Assembly (NCBI GenBank): GCA_024628785.1
Contig: CP102404.1
Coordinates: 558,001 to 622,000 of the forward strand
DNA length: 64,000 nucleotides
Reading direction: 5' to 3'
Source of the DNA: Fusobacteria bacterium ZRK30
GTDB lineage: Bacteria > Fusobacteriota > Fusobacteriia > Fusobacteriales > Fusobacteriaceae
Shown in pieces: positions 18,915 through 26,870 of this stretch. A program made the position numbers and the translations under genes. A model generated the notes under the pieces. The model ran no database searches, was not told where the DNA came from, and worked only from the letters and a program-made list of their open reading frames with translations. Numbering within the stretch: the first letter of the stretch is position 1; every line of letters begins with the position of its first letter.

Positions 18915-18954
18915 TAAAGGGTGTCTCTAATGATTAATAGAGGCACTTTTTTTA
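18915..18954 (+). terminator. terminator of paralogue 1
   Basis: GTGTCTCTA (18921-18929) / TAGAGGCAC (18938-18946), one G-T wobble, followed by seven Ts. Confidence 0.8.
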
Positions 18955-19061
18955 TTATCTAGTAAGTATACCGCAAGGGAGTCATAAAATATCTAGAGAT
19001 AATAGTATATTTCGTGAACATAAGAATTTGCAGTAAAAATTTAGTTTTTACCTGTATGGAT

Positions 19062-19076
19062 GCAAAGTAACGTTGC
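19062..19076. promoter_or_regulatory. imperfect palindrome + T-tract, site A
   Basis: GCAAAGTAACGTTGC followed directly by TTTTTTT. A likely -10 TACAAT lies at 19119-19124, which puts the palindrome centre about 60 bases upstream of the expected start of transcription. It matches sites B (19893) and C (36376) with the pattern GCA-NN-GTNAC-N-TTGC-T(7+). Confidence 0.5.
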
Positions 19077-19153
19077 TTTTTTTATTGAGATAATCTGTAA
19101 CTTTTTTTAAATACGTAGTACAATATTTAAAACACAAAATTAGGAGGAAAAAT

Positions 19154-19759
19154 ATGAAAAGAATTAAAATTTTATTGGGGATGATATGGTTAATTTCTAC
19201 CATGACCTTTGCAGAAACTCCATTTCAATTGGGAGTACCAGGAACTAATATGCCGGCAGATCAAACTGTAAAAGGGGTAAGACTTAACTTGCTTTATGGA
19301 AAAAATACCAATATGAGCGGTTTGGACATAAATATTTTAGCTTTAGGTGAAACTGATAACTTTAAAGGGGTACAGTTAAGTCCATTTTGGATTGGAGCTA
19401 ATAAGGTGAATAATTCATTTACAGGTGTAGGTATAGGTGCAGCTAACATTCATTTGGGACAGTCTACAGGTGTAGCTTTAGGAGTTGTTAACTATACCAA
19501 TGATTTTACAGGTTTACAGTGGGGATTTGTTAACTTTAACCAGAAGAAATCAGTGATTAATTTAGGAGGGATCAACTTTAACCAGGGAGAGTCTATAGTT
19601 GATATTGGTTTTGTGAATTATGCAGAAAAAACTACTTTTCAACTTGGTTTTGTTAACTTTACCAATGACTTACAAGGTGTTCAAGTAGGATTTATTAACT
19701 TTGCAAAAAATGGATTTTTCCCGGTTTTCCCATTTTTTAATATAGATGGAAGACTGTAA
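19154..19759 (+). CDS. exported repeat protein, LA_2272-like (paralogue 2)
   Basis: 201 residues, clearly paralogous to the gene at 18339: same signal peptide type (MKRIKILLGMIWLISTMTFA), same opening (MPADQTVKGVRLNLLYGKN) and same ending (FPFFNIDGRL). It is 14 residues longer; the extra length falls in the repeat zone (GLQWGFVNFNQKKSVINLGGINFNQGESIVDIGFVNY), consistent with gain of one repeat unit. Each paralogue has its own ribosome binding site and terminator, and only this one has the palindrome-T-tract motif upstream, so they are probably regulated differently. Probably an envelope or surface protein of unknown function. Confidence 0.7.
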   Translation: MKRIKILLGMIWLISTMTFAETPFQLGVPGTNMPADQTVKGVRLNLLYGKNTNMSGLDINILALGETDNFKGVQLSPFWIGANKVNNSFTGVGIGAANIHLGQSTGVALGVVNYTNDFTGLQWGFVNFNQKKSVINLGGINFNQGESIVDIGFVNYAEKTTFQLGFVNFTNDLQGVQVGFINFAKNGFFPVFPFFNIDGRL

Positions 19760-19780
19760 GACCTCTTAAATAATTAAAAT

Positions 19781-19826
19781 AAAAATAAGTTTATCTGCCT
19801 GTGACAGATAGACTTATTTTTATTTT
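19781..19826 (+). terminator. terminator of paralogue 2
   Basis: AAAATAAGTTTATCTG (19782-19797) / CAGATAGACTTATTTT (19805-19820), one wobble pair, ending in a T-rich run. Confidence 0.85.
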
Positions 19827-19892
19827 TGGGGTATTTCTAAAATTTATTGATAAATTAAAGCTTATAAATTTTTCTATTACTACTAATTGTAT

Positions 19893-19939
19893 GCAATGTC
19901 ACTTTGCTTTTTTTTTCAATTAATTTTTAGAATTATAAT
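19893..19939 (+). promoter_or_regulatory. palindrome + T-tract site B and promoter of tnaA
   Basis: GCAATGTCACTTTGC (19893-19907) then nine Ts, and -10 TATAAT at 19934-19939. The palindrome centre falls about 46 bases upstream of the expected transcription start, where an activator could contact RNA polymerase. No TnaC-like Trp-containing leader peptide is seen between this promoter and tnaA. Confidence 0.5.
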
Positions 19940-20038
19940 AAAGGATAGGCAGATAAAAGAGAGAATATATAGGGTATGATATAAAAAACTGAAATAATAT
20001 TTAATAGTTATTTAATAAAATATTTTAGGAGGGGAAAT

Positions 20039-21424
20039 ATGTGTGAATACTCGACATTAGCTGAACCGTATAAGATAAAGATGGTAGAAAAGATCAGTCT
20101 TATCTCTAAGGAGAAAAGGGAGGAAAGGATAGTAGAAGTAGGCTATAATCAATTTGGATTGAAGGCCGAAGATATCTTTATAGATCTTCTCACTGATTCT
20201 GGAACTGGAGCCATGAGCGATCACCAATGGTCAGCCCTGATGTTAGGAGATGAATCCTATGCAGGAAGCAGGAGTTTTTATCGACTGGAAAAATCAGTCC
20301 AAAATATTACAGGGTATAAATATTTTGTCCCAACCCATCAGGGTAGGGGTGCAGAAAATGTACTTTTCCCCCTTTTGATAAAAAAAGGCCAGTATAGCAT
20401 ATCCAATATGCACTTTGATACAACTAAGGCACATGTGGAATTAAAGGGTGGGAGAGCTATTGACTGCGTGATCCCAGAAGCCTATGACACTGCCCTCGAT
20501 CATCCCTTCAAGGGGAATATGGACAACGACCGTTTAGAAAGTATCATATTAGAAAAAGGCTCAGAAAATATTGCTTTTATTATAATTACAATTACCTGCA
20601 ACAGTGCCGGAGGACAGCCTGTTTCCCTAAAAAATATAAAAGAAACTAAGAAAATAGCCGACAGATATGGAATTAAAATAATCTTTGATTCTGCCAGGTT
20701 TGCAGAAAATGCCTATTTTATAAAAAAAAGAGAGAAAGAGTATGGGCACTGTTCTATTGTGGAGATTGTAAGAGAGGTTTTTTCCTATGGAGATGCCATT
20801 ACCATGAGTGCTAAAAAAGACGGGATTGTGAATATGGGTGGGCTGATTGCTATAAAGGAAGATTTAGAACTATTTAATGGTGTCAGGGCCATGGTTGTTC
20901 CTATTGAAGGATTCCCTACCTATGGAGGACTTTCAGGGAGAGATATGGATGCTTTAGCCGTTGGATTTACAGAGGTTATAGAGGAATCATATTTGGCATC
21001 GAGAATAGGGCAGGTTGAATACCTTGGAAAACTGCTTTCAGAAGGAGGAGTCCCTATACAAAATCCTGTAGGAGGTCATGCAGTTTTTGTGGATGCCAAG
21101 AAGTTTTTACCTCACATACCCTATTATAATTTTCCTGCTCAGGCACTCTGTATAGAATTATATAGGGAAGCTGGTGTTAGAGGGGTAGAGATTGGATCAT
21201 TTTTATTGGGAAATGACCCAGATACAGGAGAGCAGTTGGAATCTGCTATGGAACTACTGAGATTAACTATTCCTAGGAGGGTATATACTAATAATCATAT
21301 GGATGTAGTGGCTAAGGCCTTGATTAATATCTATAAGAGAAGAGATGAAATAAAGGGGTATGAGATTGAGGAAGAACCAAAAATCCTAAGACACTTTACA
21401 GCTAAATTAAAACCGGTGAAATAA
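20039..21424 (+). CDS. tnaA: tryptophanase (tryptophan indole-lyase)
   Basis: 461 residues. PLP enzyme that splits L-tryptophan to indole, pyruvate and ammonia. The PLP lysine is in [14 protein letters not shown] (second Lys, about K260). The family includes tyrosine phenol-lyase, so specificity matters: here the C-terminal segments read [10 protein letters not shown] and LRHFTAKLK, as in tryptophanase; tyrosine phenol-lyase has Arg at the Val-equivalent position and Phe at the His-equivalent position. An N-terminal stretch (SDHQW...) is more phenol-lyase-like, so some mixing is present, but tryptophanase is favoured. ATG after AGGAGGGG. It stands alone; no tryptophan permease is adjacent. 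Indole production would be expected. Confidence 0.85.
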   Translation: MCEYSTLAEPYKIKMVEKISLISKEKREERIVEVGYNQFGLKAEDIFIDLLTDSGTGAMSDHQWSALMLGDESYAGSRSFYRLEKSVQNITGYKYFVPTHQGRGAENVLFPLLIKKGQYSISNMHFDTTKAHVELKGGRAIDCVIPEAYDTALDHPFKGNMDNDRLESIILEKGSENIAFIIITITCNSAGGQPVSLKNIKETKKIADRYGIKIIFDSARFAENAYFIKKREKEYGHCSIVEIVREVFSYGDAITMSAKKDGIVNMGGLIAIKEDLELFNGVRAMVVPIEGFPTYGGLSGRDMDALAVGFTEVIEESYLASRIGQVEYLGKLLSEGGVPIQNPVGGHAVFVDAKKFLPHIPYYNFPAQALCIELYREAGVRGVEIGSFLLGNDPDTGEQLESAMELLRLTIPRRVYTNNHMDVVAKALINIYKRRDEIKGYEIEEEPKILRHFTAKLKPVK

Positions 21425-21439
21425 TAATAAGAAAAAAGT

Positions 21440-21490
21440 ATGAAAGGTCTGAAATTTTTCCATTCTCAGGAAAAATTTCAGACCTTTATT
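21440..21490. terminator. bidirectional terminator between tnaA and methyltransferase gene
   Basis: 16-base arms GGTCTGAAATTTTTCC (21446-21461) and GGAAAAATTTCAGACC (21469-21484), perfect. A homologous terminator with two compensated base-pair changes occurs at 23288-23327. Confidence 0.9.
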
Positions 21491-22064
21491 TATTGTTAAG
21501 AATCTCCAAAAGGACAAAATTATTTCCTATATAGTATTCTTTTTGAACTATCTTAAATCCCAGGGCATCTATAATATCTACAGTTTTTCTGTTTAAATGG
21601 CACCCCATAGCTATTTTTTTCCATACTGGAGTCAGGATATCCTGGATCACAGCTAAAATTTTATTCTTGTGTTTGATATGTTCTAAGACTAGGATCTTTC
21701 CGCCAGCCTTACAAACCCTCCTAATTTCCAGAAGTGCTTTTTTATTATCAGGAATTGTACAAAGAACCAGCATCACAACTACTGTATCAAATTCATTGTC
21801 TTTAAATTCTAAATTTTCTGCATCTCCTGAAATAACTTTTATTTTATTATTCTTTACTTTATTCAATGATTCTGTTCTTAATTTTTCGTCTGGTTCAATG
21901 GCAACAACATCATGTTTCCCATATAATTCAAAATTTACTCCTGTTCCCGAACCAATCTCTAAAATTTTGCCCTCAGCTTTAGATAATAATTTTTTTCGAA
22001 GTTTAGTTAAAAATTTTTTCTCTATAGGGTCCATAAAAAAATCATAACAGCATTTATTTCCCAT
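21486..22064 (-). CDS. class I SAM-dependent methyltransferase
   Basis: 192 residues. Motif I is ILEIGSGTGVNFELYG, motif II VVAIEPDEKL, and the later DTVVVMLVLCTIPDNKKALLEIRRVCKAGGKILVLEHI segment is typical of methyltransferase type 11 (UbiE-like). The substrate is unknown; the N-terminus (MGNKCCYDFFMDPIEKKFL) and overall size resemble short phospholipid- or metalloid-related methyltransferases, but this is not decisive. ATG after GGAGGAGG. Its 3' end and terminator have a decayed second copy at 23288-23375. Confidence 0.75.
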   Translation of the reverse strand: MGNKCCYDFFMDPIEKKFLTKLRKKLLSKAEGKILEIGSGTGVNFELYGKHDVVAIEPDEKLRTESLNKVKNNKIKVISGDAENLEFKDNEFDTVVVMLVLCTIPDNKKALLEIRRVCKAGGKILVLEHIKHKNKILAVIQDILTPVWKKIAMGCHLNRKTVDIIDALGFKIVQKEYYIGNNFVLLEILNNK

Positions 22065-22123
22065 TATTCCTCCTCCTTTTCTTAGTAAGAATCATATAAA
22101 TATTTTAATATAACTTATTCTAT

Positions 22124-22171
22124 AAAAATTAAGAGATTTGAGTCTTGTATTTTACAGGAATCAAATCTCTT
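22124..22171 (-). terminator. terminator of OmpA-family lipoprotein gene
   Basis: AAGAGATTTGA (22131-22141) / TCAAATCTCTT (22161-22171). On the minus strand the second arm is followed by AATTTTTAT. Confidence 0.7.
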
Positions 22172-22205
22172 AAATGATTAATTTATTTAAGAGAGAACAT
22201 AAAAA

Positions 22206-22856
22206 TTAGCCTTTTTTTGCTATTATTTCTATTTCAACTCTTCTATTATTTTCTCTTCCCTGTGAAGTAGAATTAGAAGTTATAGGGTATTTAGAACCTA
22301 AACCTTCGCTTGTGATCCTAGTTTTTTGTACTCCTCTTGATTTAAGGTATTTTGCAACACTGTCTGCTCTATTTTTGGATAAAGTCATATTGTAAGAATC
22401 TTTACCTGTGTTATCTGTATGTCCTGAAACAAATACATCAGTTTTATCATATTCGTTCAATACCTTAGATACCGAATCTAGGACTTCGTAGAAATTGCTT
22501 CTAACATCTGAGCTGCTGCTATTAAAAGTTAAGTTTCCTGGCATAACAAGCTGTAATTTATTATCAACTCTTTTTAAAGAAACTCCTGTTTTTTGAAGTT
22601 CTGCTCTCAGAGCTGCCTCCTGTCTGTCAAAATAATAACCCAGTCCAGCCCCTGCTAAAGCTCCTGCTGCTGCTCCTGTTAATGTTGATTCTGTGTCTTT
22701 TCCTGCTATTTGCCCTGCTGCTGCTCCTGCGATAACTCCACCTAGAGCATATTTACTGGTTTGGCTGAACTTTTCCTCACCTGTATATGGGTCGATACTT
22801 TTACACCCTGTGATAGCTATAACACCTAATAATAATAATGATATTTTTTTTTTCAA
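22206..22856 (-). CDS. OmpA-family lipoprotein with glycine-zipper (YiaD-like)
   Basis: 216 residues. Lipoprotein signal MKKKISLLLLGVIAITGC with lipobox ITGC (lipidated Cys18). A glycine-zipper, Ala/Gly-rich segment follows (YALGGVIAGAAAGQIAG...GAAAGALAGAGLGYYFD, about 36-75), then an OmpA-like peptidoglycan-binding domain (LTFNSSSSDVR, VSGHTDNTGKDSYNMTLSKNRADSVAKYL, SEGLGSKYPITSNSTSQGRENNRRVEI). The Asp and Arg of the binding site (GHTD; NRRVEI) are present. It would link the outer membrane to the cell wall. Start TTG at 22856, with GGGGT eight bases upstream. Confidence 0.88.
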   Translation of the reverse strand: MKKKISLLLLGVIAITGCKSIDPYTGEEKFSQTSKYALGGVIAGAAAGQIAGKDTESTLTGAAAGALAGAGLGYYFDRQEAALRAELQKTGVSLKRVDNKLQLVMPGNLTFNSSSSDVRSNFYEVLDSVSKVLNEYDKTDVFVSGHTDNTGKDSYNMTLSKNRADSVAKYLKSRGVQKTRITSEGLGSKYPITSNSTSQGRENNRRVEIEIIAKKG

Positions 22857-23065
22857 TTTAATTACCCCATTTTTTAAAAATTTTTCTCTAAAAGAGATCT
22901 AATTATTATATTACGTAATAAATCTAAATTCAAGAATAAATTTAAAATCACAGATAATAAACTCAAATTGTGTTATTTCAAATTAAGAGAATTTGTCCTT
23001 TTAGATAGAAACTGGTAAACTAATTAAGGGAAAAAATAATTATTTTGATAAAAAGGGAGAAATTC

Positions 23066-23275
23066 ATGAAAAAAATTTTGGTATTATGTATTGCTTTGAT
23101 ATTTACATCATGTATGGGAAAAGAGGTTGAACTAGGTGATTCTAAGTTAGAACTTAGAGGGGGGAAACTTTATTATAAAGAGAAGCTATTTACAGGAACA
23201 CTTACCCAGAATATACCTCTGACCGATAAAAAGATGAAAATTTCATATGAAAAGGGAGTTATCACAACTAAATAA
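23066..23275 (+). CDS. small lipoprotein, one MORN-like unit
   Basis: 69 residues from ATG 23066, chosen because GGGAG lies just upstream; the frame is open further upstream without a better site. Lipoprotein signal MKKILVLCIALIFTSC. The mature part contains LELRGGKLYYKEKLFTGTL, similar to KEKDGLYYKNEKLYTGEA in the truncated MORN-type lipoprotein at 63572, so it may be a short member of that group. Function unknown. It converges on the SulP gene with the methyltransferase relic in between. Confidence 0.6.
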   Translation: MKKILVLCIALIFTSCMGKEVELGDSKLELRGGKLYYKEKLFTGTLTQNIPLTDKKMKISYEKGVITTK

Positions 23276-23287
23276 AAAAATATAAAA

Positions 23288-23327
23288 GGTCTAAAACTTT
23301 TCCCAGATAATGGAAAAGTTTTAGACC
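23288..23327. terminator. bidirectional terminator, homologous to 21446-21484
   Basis: GGTCTAAAACTTTTCC (23288-23303) / GGAAAAGTTTTAGACC (23312-23327). Compared with the copy after tnaA, two base pairs differ (G-C to A-T and T-A to C-G), and both changes keep pairing. Confidence 0.9.
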
Positions 23328-23328
23328 T

Positions 23329-23375
23329 TTATTTATTATTAAGAATCTTCAGCAAGATAGAATTATCTTAAATCT
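23329..23375 (-). pseudogene. relic of the 3' end of a methyltransferase gene
   Basis: Read on the minus strand, this stretch ends D-N-S-I-L-L-K-I-L-N-N-K-stop, against N-N-F-V-L-L-E-I-L-N-N-K-stop of the methyltransferase at 21486-22064. In the first 44 aligned bases after the shared terminator about four fifths are identical. A gap of about 27 bases then follows, and similarity resumes with CTTAAATC, corresponding to the codons of G-F-K-I. Nothing recognisable remains beyond about 23375. The rest of the gene has been lost or replaced. Confidence 0.65.
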
Positions 23376-23413
23376 AAAGCCGCTAAGGAAAGGGCAGAAG
23401 GTTGAGTTACAAC

Positions 23414-25048
23414 TTATTTTAATAGTTGTTTTGAGTAGTCGATAGCCTTTTCAAAGGAGTTATGGATATTGGATTTATCGACCAGTGAAATCAATTGATG
23501 TTTTTCAAAATCTTTTAAAACAGATTCATTAACTCCAGATAAAACAATTGTTACACCGTAGTCTTTTAATATCTTTATGACACCTTTAAGGTTTTCCAGA
23601 CCAGTCGAATCAACAAAAGGGACATGACGCATACGGATTATCAAAACTTTACTCTTTAACCCTATTCTTTTTATTACCTCTGTATACTCCTTTACTGATG
23701 CAAAGAAAAGCGGACCGCTTATCTCATAGATCGAAATATCTTTAGGTAATTTTGAATAATCTTCAATTAGATCACTGTCAATTTCAAGGGGTATTTTCCC
23801 GCTAATATCAGCCATCCGTTTCATAAATAATAGTGCCGACAAAACTATTCCAACCTGTATAGCCACTGTTAAATCAACCAAAACAGTCAATATGAAAGTC
23901 GAAAGCAGAATAATAATGTCAAAAATTGATCCTTTCAGTATCGATCTGAATGAACGCCATTCACTCATATTGAAAGCTACAACAATTAATACTCCGGCAA
24001 GACAAGACATTGGAATTAATTTTGCCCATCTGCCGAATAAAAGCATAATTAATAGTAGTGTTATAGAGTGAACTATTCCTGAGATAGGGGTTCGTCCACC
24101 GATATTTACATTGGTAGCTGTCCTTGCAATAGCTCCTGTTGCAGGGATACCTCCGAAGAATGGAGTAACTATATTTGCTATCCCCTGTGCAATAAGTTCT
24201 GTATTGGATCTGTGGTTTCCGCTTATCATCCCGTCGGAAACAACGGCAGAGAGTAAAGATTCAATACTCCCCAGTAAGGCTATGGTAATGGCAGGGCCTA
24301 TATATATAGCTAAATCACTGAAAGCAAAGGATGGTACTGTAAAGTTAAAATGATTTGGAATCTCCCCAAATGATGACTCTATTGTAGTAACTGGAAGATC
24401 GAATAACTGTACCCCCATTGTCATTACTATGATTGCAATAAATGAGCCTGGTATTTTATTTACTAATTTTTTTGAAAAAATAGTTATTAATATGGTGATC
24501 ACTGTGACAGTTACAGCGGTCATATTTATTTCATCTATATGTGTAAAATAAAGTTTCCATTTTTCAATAAACTCAGATGGAACCTTGGTAATATTTAAAC
24601 CCAGTGCATCTTTTATTTGTGTTGAAAAAATAACTAATGCAATTCCACTTGTAAACCCAATGATCAAAGAATTAGGAAAATATTTTAACAACCCTCCTAA
24701 TTTTAATATCCCAAATACTATTAATATTATTCCGGCCATAATGGATGAAATAATTAAACCATTGATACCATATGTTTCTACGATACCAAATACAATAACA
24801 ATAAAAGCTCCTGTTGGCCCCCCTATCTGTACTCTGCTTCCCCCAAGGAAAGAGATGATGAATCCTGCAATGATTGATGTTATTATTCCCCTTTCCGGTG
24901 AAACTCCTGAAGCAACTGCAAAGGCGATGGCAAGAGGTAAGGCAACAATGGCAACAACAATTCCAGCTAATATGTCAGAAGTGACTTGCTTTTTATCGAG
25001 ACCTCCTTTAAATAAAGTGAATAGCTTTGGATTAAATACATGTTCCAT
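23414..25048 (-). CDS. SulP family anion transporter with STAS domain (copy 1)
   Basis: 544 residues. An inner-membrane transporter of the SLC26/SulP family, which carries sulfate, bicarbonate or other anions. About 10-12 hydrophobic segments span residues 25-410, including the conserved VAIPLAIAFAVASGVSPERGI and SFLGGSRVQIGGPTGAFIV motifs and GGIPATGAIARTATNVNIGGRTPISGIVH. The C-terminal STAS domain spans about 440-544 (ISIYEISGPLFFASVKEY, RMRHVPFVDSTGLENL). ATG after GGAGG. Substrate cannot be told. A second, differently diverged SulP gene lies at 60023. Confidence 0.88.
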   Translation of the reverse strand: MEHVFNPKLFTLFKGGLDKKQVTSDILAGIVVAIVALPLAIAFAVASGVSPERGIITSIIAGFIISFLGGSRVQIGGPTGAFIVIVFGIVETYGINGLIISSIMAGIILIVFGILKLGGLLKYFPNSLIIGFTSGIALVIFSTQIKDALGLNITKVPSEFIEKWKLYFTHIDEINMTAVTVTVITILITIFSKKLVNKIPGSFIAIIVMTMGVQLFDLPVTTIESSFGEIPNHFNFTVPSFAFSDLAIYIGPAITIALLGSIESLLSAVVSDGMISGNHRSNTELIAQGIANIVTPFFGGIPATGAIARTATNVNIGGRTPISGIVHSITLLLIMLLFGRWAKLIPMSCLAGVLIVVAFNMSEWRSFRSILKGSIFDIIILLSTFILTVLVDLTVAIQVGIVLSALLFMKRMADISGKIPLEIDSDLIEDYSKLPKDISIYEISGPLFFASVKEYTEVIKRIGLKSKVLIIRMRHVPFVDSTGLENLKGVIKILKDYGVTIVLSGVNESVLKDFEKHQLISLVDKSNIHNSFEKAIDYSKQLLK

Positions 25049-25318
25049 TTTTTAGCCTCCTAAAATAATTTTATCCTGAATAAGTATGAATAATTGAAAT
25101 AAAAATCAAAAATTCACATTTAATTAATTTCTAATTAAAATTTGCTTAAATCGCTAATATTATACAGATACAAGTCCATTATTGTCAAATAAATAAAAGA
25201 ATAGTTCAAATTTTTTTATTTTAGATAAATTATCGACAGAAAAATATTCATATGTTATTCTTTTATTGAAAGTTTTGAAAGAAACTCTAGAAATTTTAAA
25301 AATAACAGGGGGATAAAA

Positions 25319-25462
25319 ATGAGCTGTAACCAAGAAACATGTACATGCACAAATGTAGATTGCTCCAGACACGGGAAGTGCTGTGAGTGTATAAATTTTC
25401 ATCTTGAGAAAGGAACACCTGTAAGCTGTATGAAAGAGATGTTGAAATCAAAAGAAAATTAA
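25319..25462 (+). CDS. cysteine-rich microprotein (DUF6485-like)
   Basis: 47 residues with eight cysteines: MSCNQETCTCTNVDCSRHGK begins it, then CCEC and a last Cys in VSCMKEM. The pattern of Cys-x-Cys and C-x(5)-CC-x-C around an HGK motif matches small putative zinc-binding proteins of the DUF6485 type. It has an excellent ribosome binding site (AGGGGGATAAAA before ATG) and its own terminator 4 bases after the stop. It lies 157 bases upstream of the permease / thioredoxin-like / GTPase operon, which also carries Cys motifs. A metal-binding role is inference. Confidence 0.7.
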   Translation: MSCNQETCTCTNVDCSRHGKCCECINFHLEKGTPVSCMKEMLKSKEN

Positions 25463-25465
25463 AAG

Positions 25466-25502
25466 AAAAAGATCTCTAAAAGTGTTAGAGATCTTTTTTT
25501 AT
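25466..25502 (+). terminator. terminator of the Cys-rich microprotein gene
   Basis: GATCTCTAA (25471-25479) / TTAGAGATC (25485-25493), preceded by five As and followed by seven Ts. Confidence 0.85.
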
Positions 25503-25619
25503 AAATAGATCTCTGATTTCCTTGTGAAAAATATAAAATTATTTGCAAAAAATATTTTTATAGTATATAACTATATTAGTAATTGCTTATAAACTTATAT
25601 GATGAGGGGGGAGTTAGTC

Positions 25620-26591
25620 GTGCTAAAATATATATTTTCTTTTGCTTGGCTGGATCAGGGAACAACATGGATTCTGAATAGGATTGGAGTAGATACAGGA
25701 GAAAGATTCGGCGGCTCCGTTCATTTCTTTATCTATGATACTATAAAAATTTTAATACTTCTTTCAATGATGGTATTTATAATATCGTATATGAGAAGTT
25801 ATTTTTCTGTAGAAAGAACCAAAAAAATACTGGAGAAATTAGGTGGATTCAAGGCTCATGTGGCTGCCAGTCTCTTAGGAATAGTAACACCTTTTTGCTC
25901 ATGTTCCAGTGTCCCGCTTTTCATAGGATTTATAGAAGGGGGGATACCCCTTGGTGTAACTTTTTCTTTTTTGATAACTTCTCCTATAGTAAATGAAGCT
26001 GCTTTTGTGATTCTTTTGGGAACTTTCGGACCGAAAATAGCCGGATACTATGTATTTTCAGGAGTAGTATTGGGAGTGGTAGGGGGATATATAATTCACC
26101 TTCTAAAATTGGAAAGGTACGTAGAGGAATATGTATATAAAATAAAGATGGGAGATACGGTCATAAAAACTCTTTCTAAAAGGGAGAGGATAGCATTTGC
26201 TAAATCCAATGTAAAAGATATAGTTGGAAGGATATGGAAATATCTCCTTATAGGAATAGGAATAGGGGCTCTCATCCATGGATGGGCTCCTGAAGAGATC
26301 CTTTCAAAGTATGCAGGGCCTGAAAATCCACTGGCAGTATTGTTTGCGACAGTTGTGGCTATTCCTCTCTATTCAAATGCAATGGGGACTATCCCAATTG
26401 CGGAAGCCCTTATAAATAAAGGGGTAGGGATGGGAACGGCAATGGCATTTATGATGGCAACCACAGCTCTGTCACTTCCTGAGATGATCCTTTTGAGAAA
26501 GGTTATAAAGCCTAAATTAATAACTGTATTCACAGGGATAACAGGAGTGGGGATAATAGCAGTTGGATATTTATTTAATATGATTATATAG
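25620..26591 (+). CDS. permease of the YraQ/UPF0718 (DUF318) family
   Basis: 323 residues from GTG 25620, chosen for GGGGGGAG at 25606-25613; an ATG at 25599 lies before that site. Integral membrane protein with about eight hydrophobic segments in two halves. The family hallmark PFCSCSSVPLFIGFIEGGIPLG (Cys93 and Cys95) and SFLITSPIVNEAAFVILLG are intact; the second half has NAMGTIPIAEALINKG and MATTALSLPEM. Family members are linked to metal/metalloid or thiol transport, but none of this is shown here. Followed after 12 bases by the thioredoxin-like gene, so cotranscription is likely. Confidence 0.82.
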   Translation: MLKYIFSFAWLDQGTTWILNRIGVDTGERFGGSVHFFIYDTIKILILLSMMVFIISYMRSYFSVERTKKILEKLGGFKAHVAASLLGIVTPFCSCSSVPLFIGFIEGGIPLGVTFSFLITSPIVNEAAFVILLGTFGPKIAGYYVFSGVVLGVVGGYIIHLLKLERYVEEYVYKIKMGDTVIKTLSKRERIAFAKSNVKDIVGRIWKYLLIGIGIGALIHGWAPEEILSKYAGPENPLAVLFATVVAIPLYSNAMGTIPIAEALINKGVGMGTAMAFMMATTALSLPEMILLRKVIKPKLITVFTGITGVGIIAVGYLFNMII

Positions 26592-26603
26592 GGGGGATTA
26601 AAA

Positions 26604-26834
26604 ATGGAAATAAAGGTATTGGGAACAGGGTGTAAAAAATGTGACGACTTATATGATAATGTAATAAAGGCTCTTTCACAGGCCGGTAAGGATGCAGTGG
26701 TGGAAAAAGTGGAGGATATTGTATCCATAATGTCCTTTGGGGTGATGAGTAGTCCAGCTCTTGTTATCGATGGAGAGGTAGTATTGACTGGGAGAGTTGC
26801 TCAGATCGAAGAGATAATAAATTTTATTAAATAG
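26604..26834 (+). CDS. small thioredoxin-like protein with CxxC (redox-active disulfide protein 2 type)
   Basis: 76 residues. Thioredoxin-fold core: MEIKVLGTGCKKCDD with Cys10-x-x-Cys13, then the cis-Pro strand SSPALVIDGEVVLTGRV and a terminal helix. Proteins of this type are regularly encoded beside YraQ-type permeases and may deliver reducing power or bind metal for them. ATG after AGGGGGG. Immediately downstream of the permease and 36 bases before the COG0523 GTPase. Confidence 0.85.
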   Translation: MEIKVLGTGCKKCDDLYDNVIKALSQAGKDAVVEKVEDIVSIMSFGVMSSPALVIDGEVVLTGRVAQIEEIINFIK

Positions 26835-26870
26835 TAAAATTATTGATTGTATAAAAAGGGGGAAACAATA

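Noticed and set aside
19760-20038. TnaC-type leader peptide before tnaA
   Set aside because: No short frame with a Trp codon and ribosome binding site was found; control is more likely at the promoter.
20039-21424. tyrosine phenol-lyase
   Set aside because: C-terminal specificity residues (Val in GVEIGSF, His in LRHFTAKLK) match tryptophanase.
24585-25055. 156-codon plus-strand frame opposite SulP copy 1
   Set aside because: Shadow frame of a firm transporter gene; no start context.
25049-25318. riboswitch before the Cys-rich microprotein
   Set aside because: No conserved riboswitch core recognised; the region is simply AT-rich.
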